A stretch of DNA of 64,000 nucleotides from an uncultured Bacilli bacterium (lineage in GTDB: Bacteria; Bacillota_I; Bacilli_A; RF39; UBA660). The stretch covers positions 62,001-126,000 of the forward strand of contig CAKPMY010000003.1 of assembly GCA_934168245.1 (NCBI GenBank), in the 5' to 3' direction. The position numbers were made by a program, and so were the translations under genes. Under the pieces are notes generated by a model. The model saw only the letters and a program-made list of their open reading frames with translations. It ran no database searches and was not told the origin of the DNA. This document shows, in pieces, positions 1 to 8,996 of this stretch (position 1 is the first letter of the stretch; each line of letters starts with the position of its first letter).

Positions 1-582
1 GACATTAATTTAAACGAAGAAATATTTGGAATTACCCCAAACAAAGCTGTTTTAAACGATGCAATCATCTTAACAATGGCATCATTAAGACAAGGAACAC
101 ATAAAACTAAAAACCGCTCAGAAGTTTCTGGTGGAGGAAGAAAACCATGGAGACAAAAAGGAACAGGACGTGCTCGTCAAGGTTCAATTAGAGCTGTTCA
201 ATGGGTAGGTGGAGGAAATTATGGAACTCCAGTGCCTAGAGATTATAGTAAAAAACAAAACAGAAAAGAAAGAAGATTAGCTTTAAAATCAGCATTAAGT
301 GATAAGGCTTTAGAAAAAGCAATTATGGTTGTTGAAAGCATCAGTTTATCAACTCCAAAAACAAAAGAAATGCTTAGTTTATTAGAAGCATTAAAAGTTG
401 CTGATAAAAAAGTATTACTAGTTGTTAAAGAATTTGATGACAACTTAATCTTAGCTTCTAGAAACTTACAAAACGTTGTATTAATAGCTGCTGAAGAAAT
501 CAATGTATTAGACTTAGTTAGCACAGACGTTATGGTAATTACAGAAGAAGCATTAAAAACAGTTGAGGAGGTGCTTAAATAA
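1..582 (+). CDS. rplD: 50S ribosomal protein L4 (5' partial)
   Basis: L4 binds 23S rRNA early in large-subunit assembly and lines the exit tunnel. The frame is open from base 1, so the N-terminus lies outside the window; about 193 of the usual ~207 residues are present. The internal ATG at 76 is not the start, because the residues before it (an LNDAIILT stretch) belong to the L4 fold. The tunnel loop is recognisable by SEVSGGGRKPWRQKGTGRAR. The stop overlaps the rplW start by one base, which indicates translational coupling in the S10 operon. Confidence 0.97.
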   Translation, partial: DINLNEEIFGITPNKAVLNDAIILTMASLRQGTHKTKNRSEVSGGGRKPWRQKGTGRARQGSIRAVQWVGGGNYGTPVPRDYSKKQNRKERRLALKSALSDKALEKAIMVVESISLSTPKTKEMLSLLEALKVADKKVLLVVKEFDDNLILASRNLQNVVLIAAEEINVLDLVSTDVMVITEEALKTVEEVLK

Positions 583-866
583 TGAAAGACACTAAGTATT
601 TAGAAATAATCAAAGCACCAGTTATTACTGAAAAATCACAAATTGCAAAAGCAGAAGGAAAATATACTTTCAAAGTTGCTCCAAATGCTACAAAATTAGA
701 AATTAAAGATGCAATTGAAAAAATCTTTAAAGTAAAGGTTACATCAGTAAGAACAATGAATGTAAAACCTAAGAAAAGAAGAGTTGGTCGTTACACAGGA
801 TTAACAAATCGTACAAAGAAGGCAATTGTTACTCTTGCAGAAGGACAAACAATTGATCTTGGTTAA
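582..866 (+). CDS. rplW: 50S ribosomal protein L23
   Basis: L23 sits at the tunnel exit, where trigger factor and SRP dock. The 94 residues match the family length. It opens with KAPVITEKS, typical of L23, and contains KVKVTSVRTMNVKPKKRR, the rRNA-binding end. The start codon shares one base with the rplD stop, and the ribosome binding site (GAGGAGGTG) lies inside the end of rplD. Confidence 0.97.
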   Translation: MKDTKYLEIIKAPVITEKSQIAKAEGKYTFKVAPNATKLEIKDAIEKIFKVKVTSVRTMNVKPKKRRVGRYTGLTNRTKKAIVTLAEGQTIDLG

Positions 867-880
867 GGAGGAGAAAAATT

Positions 881-1711
881 ATGGCAATCAGAACTTTTAA
901 ACCTACTACACCAGGACGTAGAAAAATGACTGCACTAGTTAATGATGAAATTACAACTAGTACACCAGAGAAATCACTTGTTGCTCCAATAAAGAAAAAT
1001 AGTGGACGTAACAATCAAGGTAAGATAACAGTTCGTCATCAAGGTGGCGGTGTTAAAAGAAAATATCGTATCATTGATTTCAAGAGAAACAAATTAAACG
1101 TACCTGGAACAGTAGCAAGCATTGAATACGATCCAAATAGAACTGCAAACATTGCATTAATCAATTATGCAGATGGAGAAAAAAGATATATAATCGCTCC
1201 AAAAGGATTAACTGTTGGTATGACAGTAGTAGCAGGAGCAGATGCTGATATCAAAGTTGGTAATGCATTACCAATAATTAACATTCCAGTAGGTACAATG
1301 ATTCATAACATTGAACTTCGTCCAGGAAAAGGTGGAGAACTAGCAAGAAGTGCTGGTACATCTGCACAAATACTTGGTCGTGAAGATAACTATGTAATGG
1401 TTCGTTTATCATCTGGAGAACAAAGAAAAATATTAGAATCATGTATGGCAACAGTTGGAGAAGTTGGTAATGAAGACTCTTCACTAGTTAAAATCGGAAA
1501 AGCAGGACGTAAACGTCATATGGGTATTAGACCAACAGTTCGTGGTTCTGTTATGAACCCTAATGACCATCCACATGGTGGTGGTGAAGGACGTGCTCCA
1601 GTAGGACGTAAAGCACCAATGACTCCATGGGGTAAACCTGCACTTGGATTAAAGACACGTAAGAAAAAACAATCTGACAAGTTCATAGTACGTCGTCGCA
1701 ATAGTAAATAG
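881..1711 (+). CDS. rplB: 50S ribosomal protein L2
   Basis: L2 is needed for subunit association and lies near the peptidyl transferase centre. The protein has 276 residues, the usual length. The conserved C-terminal segment MNPNDHPHGGGEGRAPVG, with the His residue linked to peptidyl transferase function, is intact. An AAGGAGGAG ribosome binding site precedes the ATG. It is third in the cluster after rplW. Confidence 0.98.
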   Translation: MAIRTFKPTTPGRRKMTALVNDEITTSTPEKSLVAPIKKNSGRNNQGKITVRHQGGGVKRKYRIIDFKRNKLNVPGTVASIEYDPNRTANIALINYADGEKRYIIAPKGLTVGMTVVAGADADIKVGNALPIINIPVGTMIHNIELRPGKGGELARSAGTSAQILGREDNYVMVRLSSGEQRKILESCMATVGEVGNEDSSLVKIGKAGRKRHMGIRPTVRGSVMNPNDHPHGGGEGRAPVGRKAPMTPWGKPALGLKTRKKKQSDKFIVRRRNSK

Positions 1712-1728
1712 GAAAGGATGATTAAAAG

Positions 1729-1998
1729 ATGGCAAGAAGTTTAAAAAAAGGACCTTATGTTTTCGATAGATTACTAAAGAAGGTTCAAGAATTAAATAAG
1801 TCTGGAAAAAAAGAAGTCATTAAAACTTGGTCACGCCGTTCCACTATTTTTCCTGATTTCATAGGACACACATTCGCAGTACACAATGGTAAAGAATTTA
1901 TACCAGTATATGTTACTGAAGATATGGTTGGACACAAATTAGGAGAATTTGCTTTAACACGTAAATTTGGTGGACATGGTTCAGACAAAAAGAAATAA
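1729..1998 (+). CDS. rpsS: 30S ribosomal protein S19
   Basis: S19 lies in the head of the small subunit beside S13 and contacts tRNA. The 89 residues start with MARSLKKGPYV and contain TWSRRSTIFPDFIGHTFAVH, both hallmarks of S19. It lies 17 bases after rplB, with a GGAAAGGATG ribosome binding site. Confidence 0.97.
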   Translation: MARSLKKGPYVFDRLLKKVQELNKSGKKEVIKTWSRRSTIFPDFIGHTFAVHNGKEFIPVYVTEDMVGHKLGEFALTRKFGGHGSDKKK

Positions 1999-2022
1999 AA
2001 AAATGACTAGGAGGGTAAATAT

Positions 2023-2358
2023 ATGGAAGCAAAAGCAATTGCTAAAGGATTAAGATTATCACCTATTAGAGCTCGCTTAGTAGCAGATATGATTCGTGGT
2101 AAAAGCGTTCAAGAAGCATTAACCATATTAAATAATGTTAATAATAAGTCAGCAAGACTTACAAAAAAAGTATTAGACTCTGCTATTGCTAACGCTGTTA
2201 ATAATAATGGTGCAGATGCTGCAACACTTTATGTTAAAGAAGCAAGAGTAGATGCTGGTCCTGTTATGAAACGTCATTTCTTCGATTCACGTTCTCATAT
2301 TGGACATAGAGATCATAGAACTAGTCACATCGTTATAGTAGTGGCTACAAAAAACTAA
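2023..2358 (+). CDS. rplV: 50S ribosomal protein L22
   Basis: L22 lines the exit tunnel together with L4; its beta-hairpin is where macrolide-resistance mutations fall in other species. The 111 residues have the usual start (KGLRLSPIRARLVADMIRGK) and the C-terminal hairpin ending in RTSHIVIVV. An AGGAGGG ribosome binding site precedes the ATG. Nothing unusual. Confidence 0.97.
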   Translation: MEAKAIAKGLRLSPIRARLVADMIRGKSVQEALTILNNVNNKSARLTKKVLDSAIANAVNNNGADAATLYVKEARVDAGPVMKRHFFDSRSHIGHRDHRTSHIVIVVATKN

Positions 2359-2373
2359 TAAGGAGGTTACAAA

Positions 2374-3024
2374 ATGGGACAAAAGGTAAATCCTAATGGA
2401 CTAAGACTTGGCATTAACAAGGATTGGGAAGCAAAATGGTATGCTAACAATAAAGATTTCGCTAAGTTTTTAGCAAAAGACGTTAAGATTCGTGATTATA
2501 TTACAAAGAATCTAAAAAACGCTGGTGTTGCTAAAGTTGAAATCGAAAGAAATGCAAAAAGATGCGAAGTTGTAATTCACTCTTCAAAACCTGGTGTTAT
2601 TATTGGACACGGTGGAGAAGAAATGGATAAATTAAGAAAACAACTATCAAAGGTTGCTGATGAAAATGTTCAAATCACAATCGTTGATATTAAAAAAGCA
2701 GATTTAAACGCTCAATTAGTTGCTGATTCAATCGCTAATCAAATAACTAACAGAGCATCATTCCGTATGGCTCAAAAACGTGCAATCAAAAATGCAATGA
2801 AAGCAGGAGCTAAGGGAATCAAAACAAGCGTATCTGGACGTTTAGGTGGTGCTGATATGGCACGTAGTGAAGGATACACTGAAGGAACTATTCCTCTACA
2901 TACATTAAGAGCTGATATTGATTATGCTACATCAGAAGCAGATACAACATTCGGTAAGATTGGTGTAAAGGTTTGGATCTATAAAGGAGAAATCCTAAAT
3001 AAAAAGGCTAAAGGAGGTAATTAA
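2374..3024 (+). CDS. rpsC: 30S ribosomal protein S3
   Basis: S3 forms part of the mRNA entry site and the ribosomal helicase activity. The 216 residues carry the N-terminal MGQKVNPNGLRLGI, a type-2 KH domain with the loop KPGVIIGHGGEEM (about residues 72-84) and the C-terminal S3 domain with SGRLGGADMARSE. The stop is two bases from the rplP start. Confidence 0.98.
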   Translation: MGQKVNPNGLRLGINKDWEAKWYANNKDFAKFLAKDVKIRDYITKNLKNAGVAKVEIERNAKRCEVVIHSSKPGVIIGHGGEEMDKLRKQLSKVADENVQITIVDIKKADLNAQLVADSIANQITNRASFRMAQKRAIKNAMKAGAKGIKTSVSGRLGGADMARSEGYTEGTIPLHTLRADIDYATSEADTTFGKIGVKVWIYKGEILNKKAKGGN

Positions 3025-3025
3025 T

Positions 3026-3445
3026 ATGTTAATACCGTCAAGAACTAAATATCGTCGTGTACATAGATTACCTTATGAAGGTAGATCTCGTGGAAACAGA
3101 GAATTACACTTCGGAGATTATGGTCTACAAGCAAAAGAAGGAGCTTGGATTACTGCTAATCAAATCGAGGCTGCTCGTATTGCTATGACACGTTATATGA
3201 AACGTGGTGGTAAAGTATGGATTAATATTTTCCCACACATGCCATTAACTAAAAAGCCTATTGGTACAAGACAAGGTAAAGGTAAAGGTAACGTTGAAGG
3301 ATGGGTTGCTGTAGTTAAAGAAGGAAAAATCATGTTTGAAATTTCTGGAGTAACTGAAGAAGTAGCTCGCGAAGCATTACGCCTTGCCTCTCATAAATTA
3401 CCAGTAGCAACAAAATTCGTAATGAAAGAAAGCAAAGGTGAGTAA
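3026..3445 (+). CDS. rplP: 50S ribosomal protein L16
   Basis: L16 helps shape the A-site tRNA elbow binding region. The 139 residues include KYRRVHR near the start, the GDYGLQA segment and the conserved basic loop TRYMKRGGKVWINIFPHMP. An AAGGAGGT ribosome binding site lies at the very end of rpsC. The gene ends two bases before the chosen rpmC start. Confidence 0.97.
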   Translation: MLIPSRTKYRRVHRLPYEGRSRGNRELHFGDYGLQAKEGAWITANQIEAARIAMTRYMKRGGKVWINIFPHMPLTKKPIGTRQGKGKGNVEGWVAVVKEGKIMFEISGVTEEVAREALRLASHKLPVATKFVMKESKGE

Positions 3446-3446
3446 A

Positions 3447-3641
3447 ATGAAGGTTAAAGAAATTAGAGAACTATCAACTGAAGAAATTAACAAAAAACTA
3501 GTTGAAGCAAAAGAAGAATTATTTAATTTACGTTTCCAACAAGCAACAGGTAACCTAGAAAAACCTTCTAGAATCAGAGAATTAAGACACACCGTTGCAA
3601 GATATAAAACCGTTCTAAGAGAACGTGAGATTAGCGAATAG
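3447..3641 (+). CDS. rpmC: 50S ribosomal protein L29
   Basis: L29 is a small helical protein near the tunnel exit next to L23. The ATG at 3447 is chosen over an upstream GTG at 3438: it gives MKVKEIRELS, the normal L29 start, and AAGGTGAG sits 4-5 bases before it inside the end of rplP. The product has 64 residues. The conserved ELFNLRFQQATG segment is present. Confidence 0.95.
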   Translation: MKVKEIRELSTEEINKKLVEAKEELFNLRFQQATGNLEKPSRIRELRHTVARYKTVLREREISE

Positions 3642-3652
3642 GAGGGTATAAA

Positions 3653-3913
3653 GTGGAAAAGAAAGTTAGTAAAGAATTAGTTGGTAAAGTAGTTAACGCA
3701 ACTAATGATAAAACAATAAGCGTATTAGTTGAAACTTATAAAAACCATCCGTTATATCACAAAAGAGTTAAAAGCTCTAAGAAATATTGTGTACATGATG
3801 AAAAGAATATAGCAAAAGTTGGAGATATAGTTAGAATAGTAGAAACTAGACCATTATCAAAAACTAAGCATTTCTATTTAAAAGAAATCGTAAAAGAAGC
3901 AGTTATTATTTAA
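3653..3913 (+). CDS. rpsQ: 30S ribosomal protein S17
   Basis: S17 is a primary 16S rRNA-binding protein with an OB fold. The 86-residue product begins at a GTG codon eleven bases after rpmC, behind AGGAGGGTATAAA; no ATG fits the family start. Conserved segments are GKVVNATNDKTISVLVE and VRIVETRPLSKTKHF. Confidence 0.96.
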   Translation: MEKKVSKELVGKVVNATNDKTISVLVETYKNHPLYHKRVKSSKKYCVHDEKNIAKVGDIVRIVETRPLSKTKHFYLKEIVKEAVII

Positions 3914-3940
3914 CGCTTAGATGAGAAGGAGGAATAATCT

Positions 3941-4309
3941 ATGTTACAACAAGAAAGCCGTATGAAGGTTGCTGACAACTCTGGAGCTCGTGAATTATTA
4001 GTAATCCGTGTTCTAGGTGGAAGTAAAGTTAAAACAGGTAACATTGGTGATGTAGTAGTTGGAACAGTAAAAAATGCCATTCCAAATTCACCAATTCCAA
4101 AAGGAAAAGTTGTAAAAGCAGTTATCGTTCGTAGTCGTCAAGGCGTTCGTCGTGAAGATGGAAGTTATATTAAGTTCGATGACAATGCTTGTGTTATCAT
4201 TCGTGATGACAAGAGTCCAGTAGGTACTCGTATTTTTGGACCAGTAGCAAGAGAACTTCGTGATAAAGATTACATGAAAATCGTATCTTTAGCAAAAGAA
4301 GTACTATAA
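3941..4309 (+). CDS. rplN: 50S ribosomal protein L14
   Basis: L14 sits on the subunit interface and binds silencing factor RsfS in other bacteria. At 122 residues it has the exact family length. The start MLQQESRMKVADNSGAREL and the DDNACVIIRDD and GTRIFGPVARELR segments are standard. The ribosome binding site is AAGGAGGA. Confidence 0.98.
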   Translation: MLQQESRMKVADNSGARELLVIRVLGGSKVKTGNIGDVVVGTVKNAIPNSPIPKGKVVKAVIVRSRQGVRREDGSYIKFDDNACVIIRDDKSPVGTRIFGPVARELRDKDYMKIVSLAKEVL

Positions 4310-4322
4310 GAGGAGGATAAAT

Positions 4323-4634
4323 ATGAACTTTAAAGTAGGAGATGAAGTTGTAGTTATCGCTGGTTCTGACAAAGGTAAAAAAGGAAAAATAATTAAAACA
4401 TTAAGAGCAGAAAATAAAGTTATTGTTGAAGGTGTTCACGTTGTTAAAAAACATCAAAAACCTACAGGACAAGAATCTGGTGGAATCTTAGAAATAGAAG
4501 CACCAATCAATGCATCAAATGTTATGATAATTGATCCTAAAACTAAAAAAAGAACTAGAATAGGACATACAACAGATACAAAAACAGGTAAAAAAATAAG
4601 AATAGCAAAAAAATCAAACGAGAAGCTTGATTAG
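4323..4634 (+). CDS. rplX: 50S ribosomal protein L24
   Basis: L24 is an assembly initiator with a KOW motif. The 103 residues show the KOW signature GDEVVVIAGSDKGKKGKI at residues 6-23 and the conserved NASNVMIIDP. Spacing to rplN is 13 bases, with a GAGGAGGAT ribosome binding site. Confidence 0.97.
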   Translation: MNFKVGDEVVVIAGSDKGKKGKIIKTLRAENKVIVEGVHVVKKHQKPTGQESGGILEIEAPINASNVMIIDPKTKKRTRIGHTTDTKTGKKIRIAKKSNEKLD

Positions 4635-4651
4635 TTGGAAGGAGGGTAACT

Positions 4652-5191
4652 ATGAACCGCCTAAAAGAGAAATACTTAAATGAAGTTGTTCCAAGTTTAA
4701 TGGAGAAATATAATTATAAGTCAAAAATGGAAGTTCCAAAGTTAGAAAAAATTGTTATTAATATTGGAGTAGGTGATGCAACATCAAATTCTAAATTATT
4801 AGATGCAGCTGTAGCAGACCTTGCTAAATTATCAGGACAAAAACCAGTAGTTACAAAAGCAAAGAAGTCAATTGCTGGATTTAAAGTAAGAGAAGGTCAA
4901 CCAATCGGTTGCAAAGTTACACTAAGAGGAGAAAATATGTATAACTTTATGGATAAGTTAATCTCAATTTCACTTCCACGTGTAAGAGACTTCCGTGGTG
5001 TTAGTGCAAAAGCCTTTGATGGTAGAGGAAACTACACTATGGGAATTAAAGAACAATTAATCTTTTCTGAAATAGATTATGATGATGTTGTTAAAGTAAG
5101 AGGTATGGATATCGTATTCGTAACAACAGCTAAATCTAATGAAGAATCATTTGACTTATTAAATGGACTTGGAATTCCTTTTAAAAAGTAA
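4652..5191 (+). CDS. rplE: 50S ribosomal protein L5
   Basis: L5 binds 5S rRNA and contacts P-site tRNA. It has 179 residues, the family length. Landmarks are NRLKEKYLNEVVPSLMEKYN at the start, VTKAKKSIAGFKVREGQPIG and LPRVRDFRGVS. The ribosome binding site is GGAAGGAGGG. Confidence 0.98.
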   Translation: MNRLKEKYLNEVVPSLMEKYNYKSKMEVPKLEKIVINIGVGDATSNSKLLDAAVADLAKLSGQKPVVTKAKKSIAGFKVREGQPIGCKVTLRGENMYNFMDKLISISLPRVRDFRGVSAKAFDGRGNYTMGIKEQLIFSEIDYDDVVKVRGMDIVFVTTAKSNEESFDLLNGLGIPFKK

Positions 5192-5204
5192 TGGGAGGAA
5201 TATT

Positions 5205-5390
5205 ATGGCAAAGAAAAGTATGATTATAAAAGCTAATCGCCCACAAAAATACAAAGTACGTGAGTATACAAGATGTAGTCGTTGTGGTCGTCCACACGCA
5301 GTTTTAAGCAAGTTCGGAATCTGCCGTATTTGCTTCCGTGAATTAGCTTATAAAGGACAAATACCAGGAATTAAAAAATCAAGTTGGTAA
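5205..5390 (+). CDS. rpsN: 30S ribosomal protein S14, zinc-binding (C+) type
   Basis: S14 organises the head of the small subunit. The ATG at 5205, behind GGGAGGAATATT, gives a 61-residue product; a longer reading from 5163 would overlap rplE and lacks a ribosome binding site. Two Cys pairs, CSRCG and CRICF, make this the short zinc-binding form, the usual main copy in Bacilli. Confidence 0.97.
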   Translation: MAKKSMIIKANRPQKYKVREYTRCSRCGRPHAVLSKFGICRICFRELAYKGQIPGIKKSSW

Positions 5391-5409
5391 TTGGAAAGGA
5401 GGAGTCAAA

Positions 5410-5808
5410 ATGGCAGTAGTAACAGATACAATTGCAGATATGTTAACACGTATTCGTAATGCTAACCAAATGCGTTATGAAGAAGTAAGCGTTCCTGCTT
5501 CTACAATAAAGAAAGAAATCGCTAAGATTTTAAAAGAAGAAGGATTTATTAAAGATTATAAAATAGTTAAAGATGATGCTCAAGGAACAATTGTTTTAAC
5601 ATTAAAGTATAACAAGAAAGAAAGAGTTATCACTGGGCTAAAAAGAATTTCCAAGCCAGGACTTCGTGTTTACGTTAAAAACGATGAAGTACCTAAAGTA
5701 TTAAATGGTTTAGGAATAGCAATTATTTCTACATCAAAAGGAATTATGACTGATAAACAAGCTCGTAAAGAAAATATAGGTGGGGAAGTTCTAGCTTATA
5801 TTTGGTAA
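5410..5808 (+). CDS. rpsH: 30S ribosomal protein S8
   Basis: S8 is a primary 16S rRNA-binding protein, and in some bacteria also a repressor of the spc operon. The 132 residues include DMLTRIRNANQMR at the start, RISKPGLRVYV and the C-terminal ISTSKGIMTDKQARKENIGG. The ribosome binding site is AAAGGAGGAG. Confidence 0.98.
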   Translation: MAVVTDTIADMLTRIRNANQMRYEEVSVPASTIKKEIAKILKEEGFIKDYKIVKDDAQGTIVLTLKYNKKERVITGLKRISKPGLRVYVKNDEVPKVLNGLGIAIISTSKGIMTDKQARKENIGGEVLAYIW

Positions 5809-5835
5809 TTGAATAAAATATAAGGAGGTGTCAAT

Positions 5836-6366
5836 ATGAGCCGTATTGGAAATCGTATAATTACAGTTCCAGAGGGAGTTACTGTTGAAAATATCGATAA
5901 TGTTGTCACTGTAAAAGGACCTAAGGGTACTCTAACACAACCAATGTTAAAAGATATTACAATGAAACAAGAAGGTAACACAATTATTTTAGAACGTTTA
6001 AATGAAAGTGCTAAAGCAATGCACGGTACAATGAATGCCCTAATCAATAACATGATTATTGGTGTAACTAATGGATATTCAAAATCATTAGAAATCATTG
6101 GTGTAGGTTACCGTTTCAATGTTCAAGGTGATAAATTAGTAATTAATGCTGGATATTCACATCCAGTAGAAATGAAAGTTCCAGCTGGATTAACAGTAGA
6201 GGCAAATGGTAATACTGAAATCGCTATCAAAGGTATTGATAAAGTATTAGTTGGTGAATTTGCTGCTAACGTTAGAAAAGTAAGACAACCTGAACCATAT
6301 AAGGGTAAAGGTATTCGTTACAAAGACGAACATATTCGTCGTAAAGAAGGAAAGAAAGCTGCTTAA
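5836..6366 (+). CDS. rplF: 50S ribosomal protein L6
   Basis: L6 lies near the factor-binding site beside the sarcin-ricin loop. The 176 residues contain two repeats of the L6 fold. Conserved landmarks are MSRIGNRIITVPEGV, a VKGPKGTL segment and the C-terminal EPYKGKGIRYKDEHIRRKEG. The ribosome binding site is TAAGGAGGTG. Confidence 0.98.
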   Translation: MSRIGNRIITVPEGVTVENIDNVVTVKGPKGTLTQPMLKDITMKQEGNTIILERLNESAKAMHGTMNALINNMIIGVTNGYSKSLEIIGVGYRFNVQGDKLVINAGYSHPVEMKVPAGLTVEANGNTEIAIKGIDKVLVGEFAANVRKVRQPEPYKGKGIRYKDEHIRRKEGKKAA

Positions 6367-6388
6367 TAGGTAGGAAGGAGAAATAAAA

Positions 6389-6751
6389 ATGATAAAAAAA
6401 GAATCTCGTAATAGTATGCGTATTAATCGTCATGAAAGAATTCGTAAAACACTTATGGGAACAAGCGCAGTACCTAGATTATGTGTATTCCGTTCAAACA
6501 AAGACATTTATGCACAAATAATCGATGATACAGCTAATACTACTCTAGTATCTGCTTCCTCATTAGACAAAGATTTAAAGATTGAAAACGGAAGTAATGT
6601 AGAAGCAGCAAAGGTTGTTGGAAAAGCAATCGCTGAAAAAGCAAAAAAAGCAAAAATTACAAAAGTAGTATTCGATAGAGGTGGATACCTTTATCACGGA
6701 CGTGTACAAGCTTTAGCTGAAGCAGCACGTGAAAATGGATTAGAATTCTAA
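6389..6751 (+). CDS. rplR: 50S ribosomal protein L18
   Basis: L18 binds 5S rRNA with L5. The product has 120 residues, the usual length. Landmarks are RHERIRKTLMG, PRLCVFRSNKDIYAQIIDD and the C-terminal DRGGYLYHGRVQALAEAARE. The ribosome binding site is GGAAGGAG. Confidence 0.97.
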   Translation: MIKKESRNSMRINRHERIRKTLMGTSAVPRLCVFRSNKDIYAQIIDDTANTTLVSASSLDKDLKIENGSNVEAAKVVGKAIAEKAKKAKITKVVFDRGGYLYHGRVQALAEAARENGLEF

Positions 6752-6763
6752 TAGGAGGGTATT

Positions 6764-7273
6764 ATGCAAAAGAAATCTCGTGAGACTAAAGACAAACTTT
6801 TAGAAGAATTAGTAATTGATGTTAAAAGCGTTGTTAAAGTTAACAAAGGTGGACGTCAAAGAAGATATTCTGCTATCGTAGTTGTCGGAGATCGTAAAGG
6901 TAAAGTTGGTTTAGGAATCGGAAAAGCTAACGAAGTACCTGATGCAATCAAAAAAGCAATTCAAGATGCTAATAAAAATTTAATCACAATACCTCTAATT
7001 GATGGAAGAACAGTTGCACACGAAGCAATCGGAACTGCTGGAGCTGCTAGAGTTATAATTAAACCTGCTGCTGCTGGTACTGGTATCATTGCTGGTGGAT
7101 CTGTTCGTGCTATCTTAGATTTAGCAGGAATTCGTGATGTTGTTTCTAAATCATTAGGAGCAAGAACAAAATTAAATATGGCTACAGCTGCCCTAAATGC
7201 TTTAAAGTCAATTAAGACTCCAGAGCAAGTAGCAGAACTTCGTGGCAAAACAGTAGAGGAGATATTAGGATAA
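6764..7273 (+). CDS. rpsE: 30S ribosomal protein S5
   Basis: S5 helps form the mRNA entry pore and affects decoding accuracy. The 169 residues contain the dsRBD-like N-domain (VKVNKGGRQRRYSAIVVVGD) and the conserved KPAAAGTGIIAGGSVRAI. The stop TAA shares one base with the rplO ATG. In most Bacilli rpmD (L30) lies between these two genes; here there is no room for it. Confidence 0.97.
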   Translation: MQKKSRETKDKLLEELVIDVKSVVKVNKGGRQRRYSAIVVVGDRKGKVGLGIGKANEVPDAIKKAIQDANKNLITIPLIDGRTVAHEAIGTAGAARVIIKPAAAGTGIIAGGSVRAILDLAGIRDVVSKSLGARTKLNMATAALNALKSIKTPEQVAELRGKTVEEILG

Positions 7274-7716
7274 TGAAATTACATGAATTAGAAAAAAATA
7301 TCGGTGCTACTCATGCTAAAAAACGTGTTGGACGTGGACCAGGCTCTGGTATTGGAAAAACTTCAGGAAAGGGTCAAAAAGGACAAAAAGCACGTTCTGG
7401 TGGTAGTATCAATCCAGTATTCGAGGGTGGACAATTACCATTATTTAGAAGACTTCCAAAGAGAGGTTTTAAAAACTATAATTTTAGAACAAGATACGCT
7501 GTTATCAATTTAGATAGTCTAAATAGATTTGAAGAAGGAACAGTTGTTACACCAGCTTTATTAAAAGAAACTGGAATAATTAAAAATCAATTAGATGGAG
7601 TAAAAGTTTTAGGTAATGGAACATTAGAAAAGAAACTTACAATCCAAGCTAATAAATTCTCAGCAAGTGCATTAGAAAAGATTAAAGAGTCAGGTAGCAA
7701 AGCTGAGGTGATCTAA
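7273..7716 (+). CDS. rplO: 50S ribosomal protein L15
   Basis: L15 is a late-assembly large-subunit protein with an extended glycine-rich N-terminus. The 147 residues contain KRVGRGPGSGIGKTSGKGQK and GGQLPLFRRLPKRGFKN. It overlaps rpsE by one base and is followed after one base by secY, the conserved L15-SecY order. Confidence 0.97.
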   Translation: MKLHELEKNIGATHAKKRVGRGPGSGIGKTSGKGQKGQKARSGGSINPVFEGGQLPLFRRLPKRGFKNYNFRTRYAVINLDSLNRFEEGTVVTPALLKETGIIKNQLDGVKVLGNGTLEKKLTIQANKFSASALEKIKESGSKAEVI

Positions 7717-7717
7717 T

Positions 7718-8992
7718 ATGTTTAAGTCTATGAAGCAATTATTCACAGCGACAAATAAAGATTTAAGACATAGAATATATTTTACACTTGGTGCTCTAAC
7801 AATATTCATTTTAGGAATATCAATAAGAGTTCCAGGAACAAAGGATCTTACAAGTAATTTAGGATTCTTAGAGTTAATCAATACAATGGGTGGAGGAGCC
7901 TTAAAGAACTTCTCAATATTCGCCCTAGGTGTAATGCCATACATTACTGCTTCAATTATCATGCAATTATTACAAATGGACATTATTCCTTATTTTTCAG
8001 AGTTGAGTAAACAAGGACCAACAGGAAGACAAAAAATAAATCAAATTACAAGATACATGGGTATTGTGTTTGCCTTTATTGAAGGTTATGCCTTTGCATT
8101 TGCTTTCATCGGTAAAACTGGTACTCCAATGGAATATTTATATATTTCAACAGTTCTAACTGCTGGTACATCTTTCCTATTATGGTTAGGTGATCAAATT
8201 ACTCAAAAGGGTATTGGAAATGGAATGAGTTTAATAATCATGGCTGGTATTATAGCAACACTTCCACAAATGTTTATTGATGCCTTTAAAGGTTTAATAA
8301 CTTTTGAAGGAACAACGCAAGTAATTACTTTAGGTATTATAAAATTCCTAATCTTCGTAATTATTTACTTTGCAATCGTTGTTGGAGTTATCTTCATTCA
8401 GGAAGCTGAACGTAGAATTCCAATTCAATATGCAAACAAGTCAACATCTGCATTTGGAAGTGCCGCTCAAAGTTTCATGCCAATTAAACTTAATTCAGCA
8501 AACGTAATTCCAGTAATCTTTGCATCAAGTTTATTATCAATACCAAGTATTATTGCTCAGGTAATAAAAAATGAATCATTCACTGTATTTGTACAAAAGT
8601 ATTTAACTTATACAACTCCAGTTGGATTCTTAATTTATGTAGTATTCATTTTCTTCTTTGCGTACTTCTATACATTTATTCAATTAAAACCAGAAGAATT
8701 TGCAAAGAACTTACAAGAAAATGGTGGTTACATCCCTGGAATAAGACCTGGTGAAGAAACTAAAAAGTACATTGATAAAGTATTATCAAGACTAACAATA
8801 CTAGGAGCAACATTCTTAGTAGTTATAGCAGGCTTACCAATACTTTTCGCTAAGTTTACAAGTCTACCAACATCAGTAACAATTGGTGGTACAGGATTAT
8901 TAATCGTTGTAGGTGTAGCTCTTGAAACATATAAACAATTAGAAGGAAGTTTATTAAGCCGTAGTTATAAAAGAGGATATAGTAGAAGGTAA
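7718..8992 (+). CDS. secY: Protein translocase subunit SecY
   Basis: SecY is the channel of the general secretion pathway in the cytoplasmic membrane. The 424 residues form about ten hydrophobic segments. Landmarks include an N-terminal RHRIYFTLG segment, the plug region after FLELINTMGGG, and GLQ-loop-like regions. The C-terminal part carries NLQENGGYIPGIRPGEETKK, a near-universal SecY motif of the cytosolic loop before TM9. It is followed by adk after a 4-base gap. Confidence 0.97.
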   Translation: MFKSMKQLFTATNKDLRHRIYFTLGALTIFILGISIRVPGTKDLTSNLGFLELINTMGGGALKNFSIFALGVMPYITASIIMQLLQMDIIPYFSELSKQGPTGRQKINQITRYMGIVFAFIEGYAFAFAFIGKTGTPMEYLYISTVLTAGTSFLLWLGDQITQKGIGNGMSLIIMAGIIATLPQMFIDAFKGLITFEGTTQVITLGIIKFLIFVIIYFAIVVGVIFIQEAERRIPIQYANKSTSAFGSAAQSFMPIKLNSANVIPVIFASSLLSIPSIIAQVIKNESFTVFVQKYLTYTTPVGFLIYVVFIFFFAYFYTFIQLKPEEFAKNLQENGGYIPGIRPGEETKKYIDKVLSRLTILGATFLVVIAGLPILFAKFTSLPTSVTIGGTGLLIVVGVALETYKQLEGSLLSRSYKRGYSRR

Positions 8993-8996
8993 TGTA

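Noticed and set aside
7304..7513. 69-codon ORF inside rplO
   Set aside because: Shadow frame of L15; the real gene is complete.
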